Notes under the pieces: model-generated
Databases searched by the model: none
Seen by the model: the letters and a program-made list of their open reading frames with translations, nothing else
Told to the model about the DNA's origin: nothing
Program-made: the position numbers and the translations under genes
Shown here: positions 44,662 to 53,632 of the stretch, one piece after another
How the letters are laid out: the number at the start of each line of letters is the position of its first letter
How positions within the stretch are numbered: the stretch's first letter is position 1
Assembly (NCBI RefSeq): GCF_014879975.1
Contig: NZ_CP062500.1
Location: 2,108,001 to 2,172,000, forward strand
Origin: Vibrio bathopelagicus
Lineage (GTDB): Bacteria > Pseudomonadota > Gammaproteobacteria > Enterobacterales > Vibrionaceae
DNA length: 64,000 bases
Reading direction: 5' to 3'

Positions 44662-45063
44662 ATGCCTGCCATTACCGATTTAGACGTTCTTCTAAAATCG
44701 ATGTCACCTGAGCTCATTGAAGGCAATTATGTTTTTTGTACTGTCGACGGGGCGTTGACAGATTATGTTCAACTAGACCCAATAGCGACTTTTCGTGAAA
44801 AAGAAGGCTTAACCTTGGTGCTAACAGAAGAAGCTGCAACTCAAGCGCAGTTAAATTTCGAGGGTGTATTTAGCCTAATTACTTTGTCGGTACACTCGAG
44901 CCTAGAAGCAGTAGGACTAACCGCAGCTTTTGCCAAAAAGCTAGGCTCACACGGCATTAGCGCCAACGTGATTGCCGGCTATTACCATGACCATATCTTC
45001 GTTCAAAAAGACAAAGCAGGCGAAGCAATGAGTGCGCTTAGAGAGTTTTCAGAAGCCAGCTAA
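44662..45063 (+). CDS. ACT-domain protein
   Basis: A 133-residue protein of the DUF2241/ACT_3 type: AITDLDVLLKSMSPEL at the start, then two ACT-like halves (FSLITLSVHSSLEAVGLTAAF, and the HGISANVIAGYYHDHIFV stretch). ACT modules bind amino acids. Single-gene unit with SD GGGAAAAG and a terminator at 45089. Confidence 0.83.
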   Translation: MPAITDLDVLLKSMSPELIEGNYVFCTVDGALTDYVQLDPIATFREKEGLTLVLTEEAATQAQLNFEGVFSLITLSVHSSLEAVGLTAAFAKKLGSHGISANVIAGYYHDHIFVQKDKAGEAMSALREFSEAS

Positions 45064-45088
45064 CAAAGAACGCTCTTCAGGTATAAAA

Positions 45089-45115
45089 AAAGCGACGTAA
45101 TCTACGTCGCTTTGG
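45089..45115. terminator. Terminator between the ACT gene and the chemoreceptor
   Basis: AAAGCGACGTA / TACGTCGCTTT with a three-base loop, A-run upstream. Serves two convergent genes. Confidence 0.85.
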
Positions 45116-45164
45116 CTTATTGCTTACTGTTCATTCACTGATCAGGCATCAGAGAGTGAGACAA

Positions 45165-47051
45165 TTAAGCAAGCTTAAAAGTGGCCACTTTGTCACTTAA
45201 ACCAGCGGCTTGGCTCTTAAGTTCATTCGACTCAGTTAAGCTGTCCTGAGCGCCCACAACTAGGTGGTCAGTGACATCTTTAATGGTCGTAATGTTCTGG
45301 GTAATTTCACCCGTCACGTGCGTTTGCTCTTCAGCGGCAGTCGCGATTTGAGTCGCCATGTCACTGATCAAAGCAACCGCGGTATTGATCTCCTCAAGCG
45401 CGTGCGAAGCTCTGTCTGCATCTTCTACTGAGTGTATTGCCAGTTTAGAGCTACTCTCCATAAGCTCAACGGCTTGGGTCGTTGTGCGCTGTAGAATATC
45501 AATCGTTGATTTGATCTCTTCCGTTGAAGAGTGAGTGCGTTGTGAAAGCACACGTACTTCATCTGCTACCACAGCAAAACCACGACCTTGTTCACCTGCA
45601 CGAGCCGCTTCAATCGCCGCATTCAAAGCAAGTAAGTTAGTTTGCTCTGCAATGCCTTGGATTGTCGCCAATACGGTCGAGATCTCTTGAGCGTGCTTGT
45701 TAAGTTCGCTAATCACGTTGCCCGCTTCGTTCACTTCATTGGCCAAGTTATTAATTGAGCCTTTAGTGTCGACAACCAGAGCATGACCGCTATTAGTGCT
45801 TGTCGCTGAGTCTTGTGCAGCTTTTGCTGTTTGCTCTGCATGCGATGCAATCTCTTGAGTTGCGCAGGCCATTTCCGTTACAGCCGTTGCCACCATGGTG
45901 ATTTCTTGCTGCTGATGGTTAAGTTCATCCACAGAACGGTTCGCGCGTTGAGCACTTTGCTCTGACTGGCTGTTTAACTGTTCTGACTGCCCACGAATAT
46001 GACCAATCAACTGCTGTAAGCTACCCACAAAGGTATTGAAGTTATGAGCCAATTCACCTACTTCATCTTGGTTTTCGACATGAATACGTTGAGTTAAATC
46101 ACCACTACCATTGGCGATTTGCGCCAATGCTTGAGATACGTGGTTCAACGGACGGAATAGAATCGTACACAGCAGGTTAAACAATATGGTACATACGATT
46201 ACCACAAGTAATGTCACCAACACTTGACCAATCACTGCATCAAATAGTGGCGCTACCAAGGAGTCATGATTAACAACGCTGATGGTAATCAGGTTTGTTC
46301 CATCAATCGCACGCGCATACAGAACATAGTCACTGCCGTTCAAATCGATCGAAGTGTCTTTACCGCTCACCAACGCTTTTTGTACGTCGGAGAAATTCAA
46401 CCCAAGCGAGCTGATATTCTTGTTCAGTAGCTTAGTATCTGCGTGCGTGTAAACCGTGCCTTTATTGGTCGCTATGAACATGTAACCTTCGCCCGGAAGG
46501 ATCACCTTTTCAAGGCTATTAAGGATGTCGGTAATTTCTACATCTGCACCCAAAACAACCTGCTGACCGTGCAATTGCATTGCGGTACCCAACGACACAA
46601 CGTTAGCACCCGTTGCAGCAGCAACCGTTGGGTTGTCCATGAACACTTTACTTGGGTTCGCAACCGCATTGGTGTACCAACCCCATAGACGCGGATCATC
46701 ATTACCCGGTGGCAGTACCACTCCGTTAGCGTTCTTTTGCGAACCATCAGGGAATGCCAAGAAGACATTATCAAAAGAGGCAGAATCACGAACCTGTTTT
46801 AGGTGAGTCACCAAGCTTTCTTGTTTGGATTCTTGCGAAAGAGAAGTGAGCGCGCGCTCTTTGGATAAGATCCAATCCGATACATATTGATTGTAAGAAG
46901 CCGATGCGCCCTCTAAGCGCTGTTCAACTTCAGTATCCAACCTTTGCAGTGAAGCACGAAACGACAATGCCTCGACTAAAATCCCCCCCAGGATAATGGC
47001 CATACTGGCAGAGATCGCCAGCTTATTCTTAAGCGAAAGTTTCTTGAACAT
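45165..47051 (-). CDS. Methyl-accepting chemotaxis protein with periplasmic Cache domain
   Basis: About 628 residues from ATG 47051; upstream frame to 47120 lacks an SD. First membrane helix near residues 11-30, a periplasmic dCache-type sensor (residues 35-275, with FLAFPDGSQKNANGVVLPPG and GWYTNAVANPSKVFM), second helix (LVTLLVVIVCTILF), HAMP, then the cytoplasmic signalling domain with the conserved hairpin tip EIQGIAEQTNLLALNAAIEAARAGEQGRGF in two pieces. It controls swimming toward a small-molecule ligand, type unknown. Confidence 0.93.
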   Translation of the reverse strand: MFKKLSLKNKLAISASMAIILGGILVEALSFRASLQRLDTEVEQRLEGASASYNQYVSDWILSKERALTSLSQESKQESLVTHLKQVRDSASFDNVFLAFPDGSQKNANGVVLPPGNDDPRLWGWYTNAVANPSKVFMDNPTVAAATGANVVSLGTAMQLHGQQVVLGADVEITDILNSLEKVILPGEGYMFIATNKGTVYTHADTKLLNKNISSLGLNFSDVQKALVSGKDTSIDLNGSDYVLYARAIDGTNLITISVVNHDSLVAPLFDAVIGQVLVTLLVVIVCTILFNLLCTILFRPLNHVSQALAQIANGSGDLTQRIHVENQDEVGELAHNFNTFVGSLQQLIGHIRGQSEQLNSQSEQSAQRANRSVDELNHQQQEITMVATAVTEMACATQEIASHAEQTAKAAQDSATSTNSGHALVVDTKGSINNLANEVNEAGNVISELNKHAQEISTVLATIQGIAEQTNLLALNAAIEAARAGEQGRGFAVVADEVRVLSQRTHSSTEEIKSTIDILQRTTTQAVELMESSSKLAIHSVEDADRASHALEEINTAVALISDMATQIATAAEEQTHVTGEITQNITTIKDVTDHLVVGAQDSLTESNELKSQAAGLSDKVATFKLA

Positions 47052-47356
47052 AGAAAACCTATAATTTTTGTATAAATAACCGTGGGTAACAGAACCGTTC
47101 CCATGCGGTAGCAAGCCCAATATATTTTACACATTAAAATAAATAATAGAACGGGCTAACTCATTGTATTATCGATATATGTGAACCAATAGCAGATCCA
47201 GATCAATTCACAATCGAAAGAATGATATACGTTAAGTTGCGCCGTCAAAGCCCTCACAAAAATGCCGAGCCTTTTGCTTCATTTGTAACAATCCAAATAG
47301 CGTCCACATTACCAATGCATTAACCTTACAACTCGTTATGTCATTAGAGTTTTTCT
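47052..47356. other. Divergent control region (chemoreceptor / WYL regulator)
   Basis: 305 AT-rich bases with no gene seen. Should contain both promoters. No distinctive hairpin. Confidence 0.5.
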
Positions 47357-48058
47357 ATGTCCCGAAGCCAACGCCTCTTCGACCTGCTCCAATTATTGCG
47401 CTGTCATAAATACCCAGTTTCCGCTGACTACTTGGCTATTGAGCTCAATGTGAGTACTCGCACCATTTATCGCGATATCGTGACACTGCAAGCACAAGGT
47501 GCTGAAATTGATGGTGAAGCTGGTGTGGGTTATCAATTGAAACCCACCTTCACTCTCCCACCGATGATGTTTTCAACGGAAGAATTGGAAGCGTTACGGC
47601 TTGGCGCTGAATGGGTAGCCAAGCAAGCCAATGGGGAATTCAGTGAATCGGCTAGAAATGCCATTGCCAAGATTTCTGCGGTGTTACCTGCTGACCACCA
47701 GGCCAAACGCAGTGAAGACATTGTGCGTGTTGCTTCAATCATTGAGGTTGCAGAGTTAGCCATCGAACTGTCAGATATTAAGCTAGCAATTAAGCAGCAG
47801 AACAAAACTGATATTCATTACACAGACGCAAAAGCTAATGTGAGTTCAAGAATCGTTTGGCCAATGTTGATTGGCTTATTCGAACAACACTATGTTTTGG
47901 TCGCTTGGTGTGAAGCGCGAAATGCTTATCGTAATTTCAGGTTAGATAGAATTACTGAATGGAAAATGCTTGAGGAAAAGTATCAACGTCCGCGTCATGA
48001 CTTGATCAAAGATTGGCAGAACATAGAAGGCATTGCAGATAAAGTGATTCGCTACTGA
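47357..48058 (+). CDS. HTH_11/WYL-domain transcriptional regulator (YafY-like)
   Basis: A 233-residue regulator: winged HTH residues 1-60 (RSQRLFDLLQLLRCHKYPVSADYLAIELNVSTRTIYRDI, in pieces), followed by a WYL domain (residues 140-215, with IVWPMLIGLFEQHYVLVAWCE and FRLDRI). WYL domains sense ligands or nucleic acids. A VOC-family gene follows after 130 bases and may be its target. Start has no strong SD but fits the family. Confidence 0.87.
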   Translation: MSRSQRLFDLLQLLRCHKYPVSADYLAIELNVSTRTIYRDIVTLQAQGAEIDGEAGVGYQLKPTFTLPPMMFSTEELEALRLGAEWVAKQANGEFSESARNAIAKISAVLPADHQAKRSEDIVRVASIIEVAELAIELSDIKLAIKQQNKTDIHYTDAKANVSSRIVWPMLIGLFEQHYVLVAWCEARNAYRNFRLDRITEWKMLEEKYQRPRHDLIKDWQNIEGIADKVIRY

Positions 48059-48192
48059 CAAAAACTGTCACTGGCACGCGCTATATTTCTCTCAACCCAA
48101 GCTAACTCGATGGAAATCAAGTTGCCCGAAGACAAAGCTGGGTTAACTCAACACCAATACCGCAAATCAAATTGACTAGCCTAGGAGCTATT

Positions 48193-48552
48193 ATGTTTAC
48201 CATTGATTCATTTGTTCTTTATGTCGCAGACATTCATCGCAGCATGGACTTTTATGCAAAAGCATTTGATTGCGAGCCAAAGCTTCTATCACCGACCTTT
48301 GCGGCCTTAGACTTTGCAGACAACGTTAAAATCACACTCAAACAGTCTGATGTTCTAACACCAGCAAGTACCATTAAGGGTGGCGGTACTGAGCTCTCTA
48401 TGCCTGTTGCTAATAAGGATACACTGGAAAACCTCTATAAAGCCTGGAAAGAAAAAGATATCCAGTTTGAGCAAGCGCCAGAAGAATCCGTTTACGGCAT
48501 CAACTTCCTCGCGGTTGACCCAGACGGACACCGTATCCGCGTCTTCGCTTAA
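48193..48552 (+). CDS. VOC-family (glyoxalase/dioxygenase fold) protein
   Basis: A 119-residue protein from ATG 48193 with AGGAG six bases before it. Two beta-alpha-beta-beta-beta modules: FVLYVADIHRSMDFYAKAFDC and the second VYGINFLAVDPDGHRIRVF, as in small VOC enzymes of the YetH/PhnB type. Substrate unknown. In Vibrio and relatives such proteins often pair with YafY-like regulators. Confidence 0.87.
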   Translation: MFTIDSFVLYVADIHRSMDFYAKAFDCEPKLLSPTFAALDFADNVKITLKQSDVLTPASTIKGGGTELSMPVANKDTLENLYKAWKEKDIQFEQAPEESVYGINFLAVDPDGHRIRVFA

Positions 48553-48585
48553 ATGAGTGAGAGCAATCTGCATTTAAGCCGCTTG

Positions 48586-48630
48586 CTCATCTCATCTCAT
48601 CTCATCTCATCTCATCTCATCTCATCTCAT
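48586..48630. repeat. Pentanucleotide tandem repeat (CTCAT)9
   Basis: Nine perfect head-to-tail copies of CTCAT, lying between the stop codons of the VOC gene and the convergent DUF1826 gene. No coding or promoter role is visible; length is likely to vary between isolates. Confidence 0.97.
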
Positions 48631-48639
48631 AAAAGCTTA

Positions 48640-49356
48640 TTAGCCGAAATCTAACGTCAGCAACAATCGTGTCTCGTCAGATGAAGTTACGGGGGAACGA
48701 TGCACAAGACCCGCATTTTCATTGCCACTCCAACTCCCCCCTTTTAATAACGCCACATCACCACTCGCCATTTGTTGAATGTCAGATTCATGAGTATATA
48801 AGCCTGAAGCAGAATCTGGCTGTCCATTGGCCCCTCGTCCTAGCTTCGAACGGTCAACCGCGTAGTTTGGCAACCATTGAGTCGCGATACCGTGATAAGT
48901 CGTTACTAAGCGGCAAGGTACTTGGTCAAAATGAAAACGGGGACACATCGACTTATTCAGAACCGCTAGACGCAGCCCTACTTCTTCAAGCTCAAATAAA
49001 CAACAGAACATATCCACCAACTCTGCCATATTTTCTAATAGCGCTTTAGAGGCCGTTCCGTCGGTCGCAAACTCTAATTTCTCATAAGCGTTGTATAGAG
49101 ACACGCTAATAGACTTACTAAAGTTTGGGTTAGAAGCGATAAACTCACTGATCGCACCTGTTAAGTCAGCATCAAATGTACGCCGCCAAATCGCAATATT
49201 GATATCGCTTTGATAGATATCTGCCAGTACCGTTGGCTGCTCAGAAGCACTAAAGCATGGCTTGTGACTCGCCTGATCCTTGATACTCGCCGCGGAGCTA
49301 ATGTTAAGTGGCTGATTGCTATTGGTTGTCAAAGGCTTCGTTAACACGGCATTCAT
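48640..49356 (-). CDS. DUF1826 family protein, probably zinc-responsive
   Basis: A 238-residue cytoplasmic protein from ATG 49356 (AAGGAG eight bases upstream). MCPRFHFDQVPCRLVTTY and LKGGSW, plus a C-terminal RSP near residue 222, are typical of DUF1826. Conserved His, Cys and Asp suggest a metal site or an oxygenase-like jelly roll. A perfect 32-base palindrome of the Zur-box type lies 71 bases upstream. The natural reading is a zinc-starvation protein; its activity is unknown. Confidence 0.82.
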   Translation of the reverse strand: MNAVLTKPLTTNSNQPLNISSAASIKDQASHKPCFSASEQPTVLADIYQSDINIAIWRRTFDADLTGAISEFIASNPNFSKSISVSLYNAYEKLEFATDGTASKALLENMAELVDMFCCLFELEEVGLRLAVLNKSMCPRFHFDQVPCRLVTTYHGIATQWLPNYAVDRSKLGRGANGQPDSASGLYTHESDIQQMASGDVALLKGGSWSGNENAGLVHRSPVTSSDETRLLLTLDFG

Positions 49357-49426
49357 TACGTCATCTCCTTGATACATGCTCATCGTGTCCCTCTTAGCAC
49401 TATGATCGCTATTCGCAGTAAGAATT

Positions 49427-49458
49427 ATTTTTAGTTATGTTATAACATAACTAAAAAT
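49427..49458 (-). promoter_or_regulatory. Perfect 32-bp palindrome, Zur-box-like
   Basis: Half-site ATTTTTAGTTATGTTA followed directly by its exact reverse complement. The core TATGTTATAACATA matches the gammaproteobacterial Zur pattern (ATGTTATANTATAACAT) well. It lies 71-102 bases before the DUF1826 start. Zur would repress the gene when zinc is sufficient. Confidence 0.72.
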
Positions 49459-49658
49459 ACACAAGTAACTTAGCCGATCATGGTTCCAATAATATGGCGA
49501 TGCTCTACCTTCCTGAGGTAATTTGACGAATGCTAGACTAAGCTTTTATCTATCTTTGTTTTCCAAAAGATGTGCTCTAAAAGATGTGCCAAAGAAGTTC
49601 TTTAAGCGAACGGCTCCATAACGTTAAACCTGTAAATTCATCAATGTGGTGACCACTT

Positions 49659-50231
49659 ATGAAAAAACTAATACCAACGCTCGGTCTGTTTTGTATCCTC
49701 ATTTCTGCGACATCTTTTGCAGAAACGGGTTACACGTTAGATCCAAGGTTATCGAACGTTACATTCGCAACCATTAAGAAGCAGTTTGTAGTGGAGCCCG
49801 CGTCGATAAAGCCTTTATCCGGAGGGCTGACAGAAGAGGGTCAGTTTTCCATATTGTTAGACTTGAAGAGCGTCAGTACCGGAGTCTCGATTCGCGACCA
49901 GCGACTCAATGAGCTCTACTTTGAATCGATGACTTTCCCTGAAGTGAAGATCTCCGGAAAGGTTGACCCTGCAATGCTATCTGGCGACCCGCAAAATACG
50001 ACCATCGCTGCCGAAGTCACCTTGCATGGCGTTACCAAAACCATCGACTTCCCGGTTATAGTTGTTCCGTCTGAAGGTTTTGTCATGGTCAATTCAACAT
50101 CAACCATCATCGTCAATGGCGCTGATTTTGGAATTTCGACGGAAAATCTCAACAAGCTTTCTGCAACCGTTGGAGGGCTAGCGATTTCCGACAAGGTTCC
50201 GCTAAGCTTCAATCTACTCTTCGACAAGTAA
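49659..50231 (+). CDS. YceI-family periplasmic protein
   Basis: A 190-residue secreted protein: signal peptide residues 1-21 (ends SFA), then a lipocalin-like YceI domain (GYTLDPRLSNVTFATIKKQF, IRDQRLNELYFESMTFPEVKISG, in pieces). YceI proteins bind isoprenoid-type lipids or quinones. Length normal. Unlinked to its neighbours except by direction. Confidence 0.9.
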   Translation: MKKLIPTLGLFCILISATSFAETGYTLDPRLSNVTFATIKKQFVVEPASIKPLSGGLTEEGQFSILLDLKSVSTGVSIRDQRLNELYFESMTFPEVKISGKVDPAMLSGDPQNTTIAAEVTLHGVTKTIDFPVIVVPSEGFVMVNSTSTIIVNGADFGISTENLNKLSATVGGLAISDKVPLSFNLLFDK

Positions 50232-50441
50232 TGGTTTTATCATCTCTTTCTGACTCCCTCTAAGCTCTCCCTTTCCTATTAAGGTGAGAGCTTAAGCGGA
50301 GAATACCCCGTCATTCTTAATGCTTATAAAGTCCCAAACAAAGGCAGAACAGGGTTCAACAAAGCCGAATTGCTCGGAACGAACGACCAAATAGGTCATA
50401 CTAGAGCTCTCATAAAAAAAGCCCATAGCCGCCAAAACCGT

Positions 50442-51686
50442 ATGAACTCTATTACCCTCAATGAACCTTTCACCCTAATCAATGGCCAAGTGATTAAGAA
50501 TCGCCTGTTTAAATCAGCGATGAGCGAACAACTTGGCGACAAACACCACAACCCGACAATCGGTTTAGTTAACCTCTATCAACGCTGGGCGAACGGTGGA
50601 ATTGGCTTGTCGATGACTGGTAACGTAATGGTCGATAGGAATGCACTCGGTGAACCGAAAAACGTCGTTTTGGATGAGCAAAGTGACTTAACCGTTTTTC
50701 GCCAATGGGCTAACGCCGGAAAGCAAAACGGATCACAAATATGGATGCAGCTTAATCACCCAGGCAAACAGATCCCTAAGTTCTTATGCAATGAACCCGT
50801 CGCTCCCTCAGCCATATCATTAGGTCGAGGATTAGAGAAAGGCTTCAACACTCCAAGAGCACTCAATGATAACGAGATCCATGACGTTATTAATAAGTTC
50901 ATCCTGAGTGCTAAGCTCGCCAAACAAGCTGGCTTTACTGGTGTACAAATCCATGGCGCTCATGGTTACCTTGTCAGCCAATTTTTGTCGGCAAGACACA
51001 ACCAACGCGACGATAAATGGGGCGGATCATTGGAAAACAGACTTCGATTCGTACTCGAAGTGTATCGTGGTATCCGAAAAGAAGTGGGCGATGATTTCTC
51101 TGTTGGTATCAAGCTTAACAGTGCCGACTTTATGAAAGGTGGCTTCACGGAAGAGGAGTCAATGCAAGTTGTAAAAGCATTGAGCGAAGACGGAATCGAC
51201 TTAATCGAAATATCAGGCGGCACTTACGAGAGTCCGTCGATGATGGGATCTAAGAACAAAGGTGAACCAATAAAGGCAAGCACACTCAAACGTGAAGCCT
51301 ACTTTATGGATTACATGGTTAAGGCGAGGAAGCTGGTCAGCACGCCTCTCGTGGTCACTGGTGGCTTTAGAACCGCACAAGCAATGAATGACGCATTAAA
51401 CACATCCGCGACTGACTTTATCGGTATAGCGAGAACCATGGCGGTTGATCCTGACTTCCCCAATAAGTTAATTGAAAACCCAGAATACGGAATGCCACTA
51501 ACCGTGCCTACCACAGGGAAACCTTCATTAGATAGAATCGCGGTGGTTGGATTGGTTTGGTACGAACATCAAATGTGGCGAATGGCCGCAGGAAAAAACA
51601 CCGACCCTAGATTAAGTGCTCTTGGAGTCGTGGTTAAAACGATTTTCAGTGCAGGTTGGCAAGCCTTCAAGAAACGCAGAGCGTAA
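50442..51686 (+). CDS. NADH:flavin oxidoreductase (Old Yellow Enzyme family)
   Basis: About 414 residues from ATG 50442; the frame continues to a TTG at 50370. FMN TIM-barrel motifs: NRLFKSAMSEQ, QLNHPGKQ, the catalytic HGAHGYL followed by FLSARHNQRDDKWGGSLENR, and late TGGFR. It reduces activated alkenes or nitro compounds with NAD(P)H. The last 60 residues include a helical tail (WYEHQMWRMAAGK) longer than classical OYE. Substrate unknown. Confidence 0.9.
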   Translation: MNSITLNEPFTLINGQVIKNRLFKSAMSEQLGDKHHNPTIGLVNLYQRWANGGIGLSMTGNVMVDRNALGEPKNVVLDEQSDLTVFRQWANAGKQNGSQIWMQLNHPGKQIPKFLCNEPVAPSAISLGRGLEKGFNTPRALNDNEIHDVINKFILSAKLAKQAGFTGVQIHGAHGYLVSQFLSARHNQRDDKWGGSLENRLRFVLEVYRGIRKEVGDDFSVGIKLNSADFMKGGFTEEESMQVVKALSEDGIDLIEISGGTYESPSMMGSKNKGEPIKASTLKREAYFMDYMVKARKLVSTPLVVTGGFRTAQAMNDALNTSATDFIGIARTMAVDPDFPNKLIENPEYGMPLTVPTTGKPSLDRIAVVGLVWYEHQMWRMAAGKNTDPRLSALGVVVKTIFSAGWQAFKKRRA

Positions 51687-51850
51687 AGTATTTAACGTAT
51701 TTATTCTTGAGAATTGAAGTCCTTACACTCCAAAAGATGTCGTTGGTGTCACATGTCGTTACACAGCATGATGCCTTAAGGCTTTACATCTTGGGCGAGG
51801 TAAACAACAATCCCTGAGAATAAATCCATAACATAATGTATTTAGAAATT

Positions 51851-52546
51851 ATGAGTAACACAGAAAACAAAAAATCTAGCCCTCTTTTCGAAATCGTTTT
51901 TAACGTCTTTCTTCCTTCATTCATCTTAATGAAGTTTAGTGGAGAGGAACATCTAGGAACCGGTTTAGCTCTGCTGGTCGCACTCGCTTTTCCTATCGCT
52001 TACGGTGGTATGGAGTTGATCCGCAACAAGAAGTTTAACTTCATCGCAGCACTTGGCTTTGTGAGTGTGTTATTGACGGGTGGTATTGGCTTCTTCGAGT
52101 TAGACACTCGTTGGTTAGCGCTAAAAGAAGCATTAATTCCAGGTTTGATTGGCCTGGCAGTACTTGGCTCTACGTTCACTCGCTACCCGTTCATCCAAAA
52201 GGTTATCTTCACTCCTGCACTATTAAACATCTCTCTTATTGAAGAGCGTTTAAGACAGTTTGGCCATCAAGCTAAGTTTGATCGTTGCCTAATGACATCA
52301 AACTACATGTTCGCTAGTACGTTCGCCTTCTCTTCAGCGATGAACTACTTCTTAGCAACTTGGATTGTGACAAGCCCAGCTGGCACAGCAGCCTTTAATG
52401 AAGAACTTGGTAAGCTGACACTTTACAGCTACCCAGCAATCGCAATCCCAAGCATGCTGATGATGTTAGGTATTTTCTACTACATCTGGCGCCAAGTTCG
52501 TACTATGACGTCATTGGAAACAGAACAGATTTTTATTACTAAGTAG
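51851..52546 (+). CDS. VC0807-family membrane protein
   Basis: About 231 residues from ATG 51851 (ATG 51836 adds five). Six hydrophobic segments, with NVFLPSFILMKF at the start, PIAYGGMELIRNKKFNFIAALGF, and YMFASTFAFSSAMNYFLA in the second half. This family, named after a V. cholerae gene, has no known function; it has the layout of IspZ-like septation proteins. A terminator follows at 52578. Confidence 0.82.
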   Translation: MSNTENKKSSPLFEIVFNVFLPSFILMKFSGEEHLGTGLALLVALAFPIAYGGMELIRNKKFNFIAALGFVSVLLTGGIGFFELDTRWLALKEALIPGLIGLAVLGSTFTRYPFIQKVIFTPALLNISLIEERLRQFGHQAKFDRCLMTSNYMFASTFAFSSAMNYFLATWIVTSPAGTAAFNEELGKLTLYSYPAIAIPSMLMMLGIFYYIWRQVRTMTSLETEQIFITK

Positions 52547-52577
52547 CTCTTACCGAACGTCCTTGGAAACACACACC

Positions 52578-52607
52578 AAAAGCTCAGCACATTCGCTGGG
52601 CTTTTTC
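52578..52607 (+). terminator. Terminator after the VC0807-family gene
   Basis: AAAAGC-T-CAGC pairs with GCTG-G-GCTTTTT, loop ACATTC, T-run. Confidence 0.82.
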
Positions 52608-52898
52608 GTTTTACTCTCTCGTTGGTCGATCGATGGAATTTCATCTTTGATCGATCAAATGAATCACATTTATAATTCGAGGTCAGTTTTCTTAGATTGG
52701 CTCAAGTAACTCACTTTAAATCCATAATAATCAACGAATTCCATTGATTGAACCGACAGATGCTTTTATAGTCGATTTTGTTGGTTACTTTACAAAGCCC
52801 TACCCAATCACTGACATTATCTCAATTGCTATTGATAAGATCGTATCAGCTAGGTGCTAAAGGTAGACGCCAGCCGTACTCAATAAGGAATATAGATT
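52608..52898. other. Intergenic region upstream of the HU-family gene
   Basis: About 290 bases without a gene. CGATCGAT-type short palindromes near 52627-52660 (GGTCGATCGATGG, TTGATCGATCAA) cluster at one end; AAGGAAT provides the SD of the next gene. Confidence 0.45.
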
Positions 52899-53174
52899 AT
52901 GAACAAATCTCAATTAGTTGAACACATCGCGACTTCTGCAGACATCTCAAAAGACCAAGCGGGCACAGCGTTAAATGCTCTCGTTGAAGGCATCTCTACT
53001 ACGCTTGCTAACGGCGATGATGTGTCCATCCTTGGATTTGGCAGTTTTAAAGTGAACACTCGTGCTGCACGCACTGGTCGTAACCCACGAACTGGAGAAG
53101 AGATTCAAATTTCAGCATCAAAAACGCCAGCCTTTAAAGCAGGTAAAGCTTTAAAAGAGGCATGCAACCTTTAA
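52899..53174 (+). CDS. HU-family DNA-binding protein
   Basis: A 91-residue histone-like protein: [21 protein letters not shown] start, [30 protein letters not shown] (beta-arm with the intercalating Pro), and a C-terminal [10 protein letters not shown]. Distinct from HupA/HupB in several positions (for example no lysine cluster near the N-terminus), so it is a paralogue. Co-transcribed with a 48-residue lysine-rich protein 27 bases downstream. Confidence 0.92.
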   Translation: MNKSQLVEHIATSADISKDQAGTALNALVEGISTTLANGDDVSILGFGSFKVNTRAARTGRNPRTGEEIQISASKTPAFKAGKALKEACNL

Positions 53175-53201
53175 CACCGCAATACAACAAGGAAAGTTAC
53201 G

Positions 53202-53348
53202 ATGACTAAGCCAAAAGAAAAAGCGAAAACCAGTCGCAGTAAAAAAGCTGGCAAGTCTACTAAAGCACAAGCCGAAACGCCCAAAACTCGTCAACGTATC
53301 GAAGAGCTTATGGAACAGCGTGAATTGGCCAAACTGTTAGAGTTATAG
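53202..53348 (+). CDS. Small lysine-rich protein, 48 aa
   Basis: A 48-codon frame too short for standard calling, with AAGGAAAG before its ATG. Residues 1-28 are Lys/Ser/Ala/Thr-rich (TKPKEKAKTSRSKKAGKSTK), like the tails of histone H1-like proteins; residues 29-48 form a charged helix (RQRIEELMEQRELAKLLEL). It follows the HU-family gene in the same direction. It may act on DNA or on the HU paralogue; inferred from composition only. Confidence 0.65.
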   Translation: MTKPKEKAKTSRSKKAGKSTKAQAETPKTRQRIEELMEQRELAKLLEL

Positions 53349-53632
53349 ATTGTTATCGTTCAAATGCCACTGCAGACCTGTAGTGGCATTGTTTGTTTAA
53401 GGGCCAGCGCCTACAACAAATACCCCTCTCCCACATGACCCCCTTCACGATTAATAGAGACAAACGCACAAGTTATGACCACTAAGTAACTGATTCAGTT
53501 ACATTGCTATACATACCCATACATACCCACATGACACTTTTCATTATCATCATTTCCCTTGTTGTTTATGAGAATAAAGGAAGTAATCGCGACACTGATG
53601 TGTACGTGCTGTGCTTCTTTGTTGAGGTGATT

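Noticed and set aside
48586..48630. CTCAT repeat considered as a coding phase-variation tract
   Set aside because: It lies after the stop codons of both flanking genes, so it cannot shift either frame.
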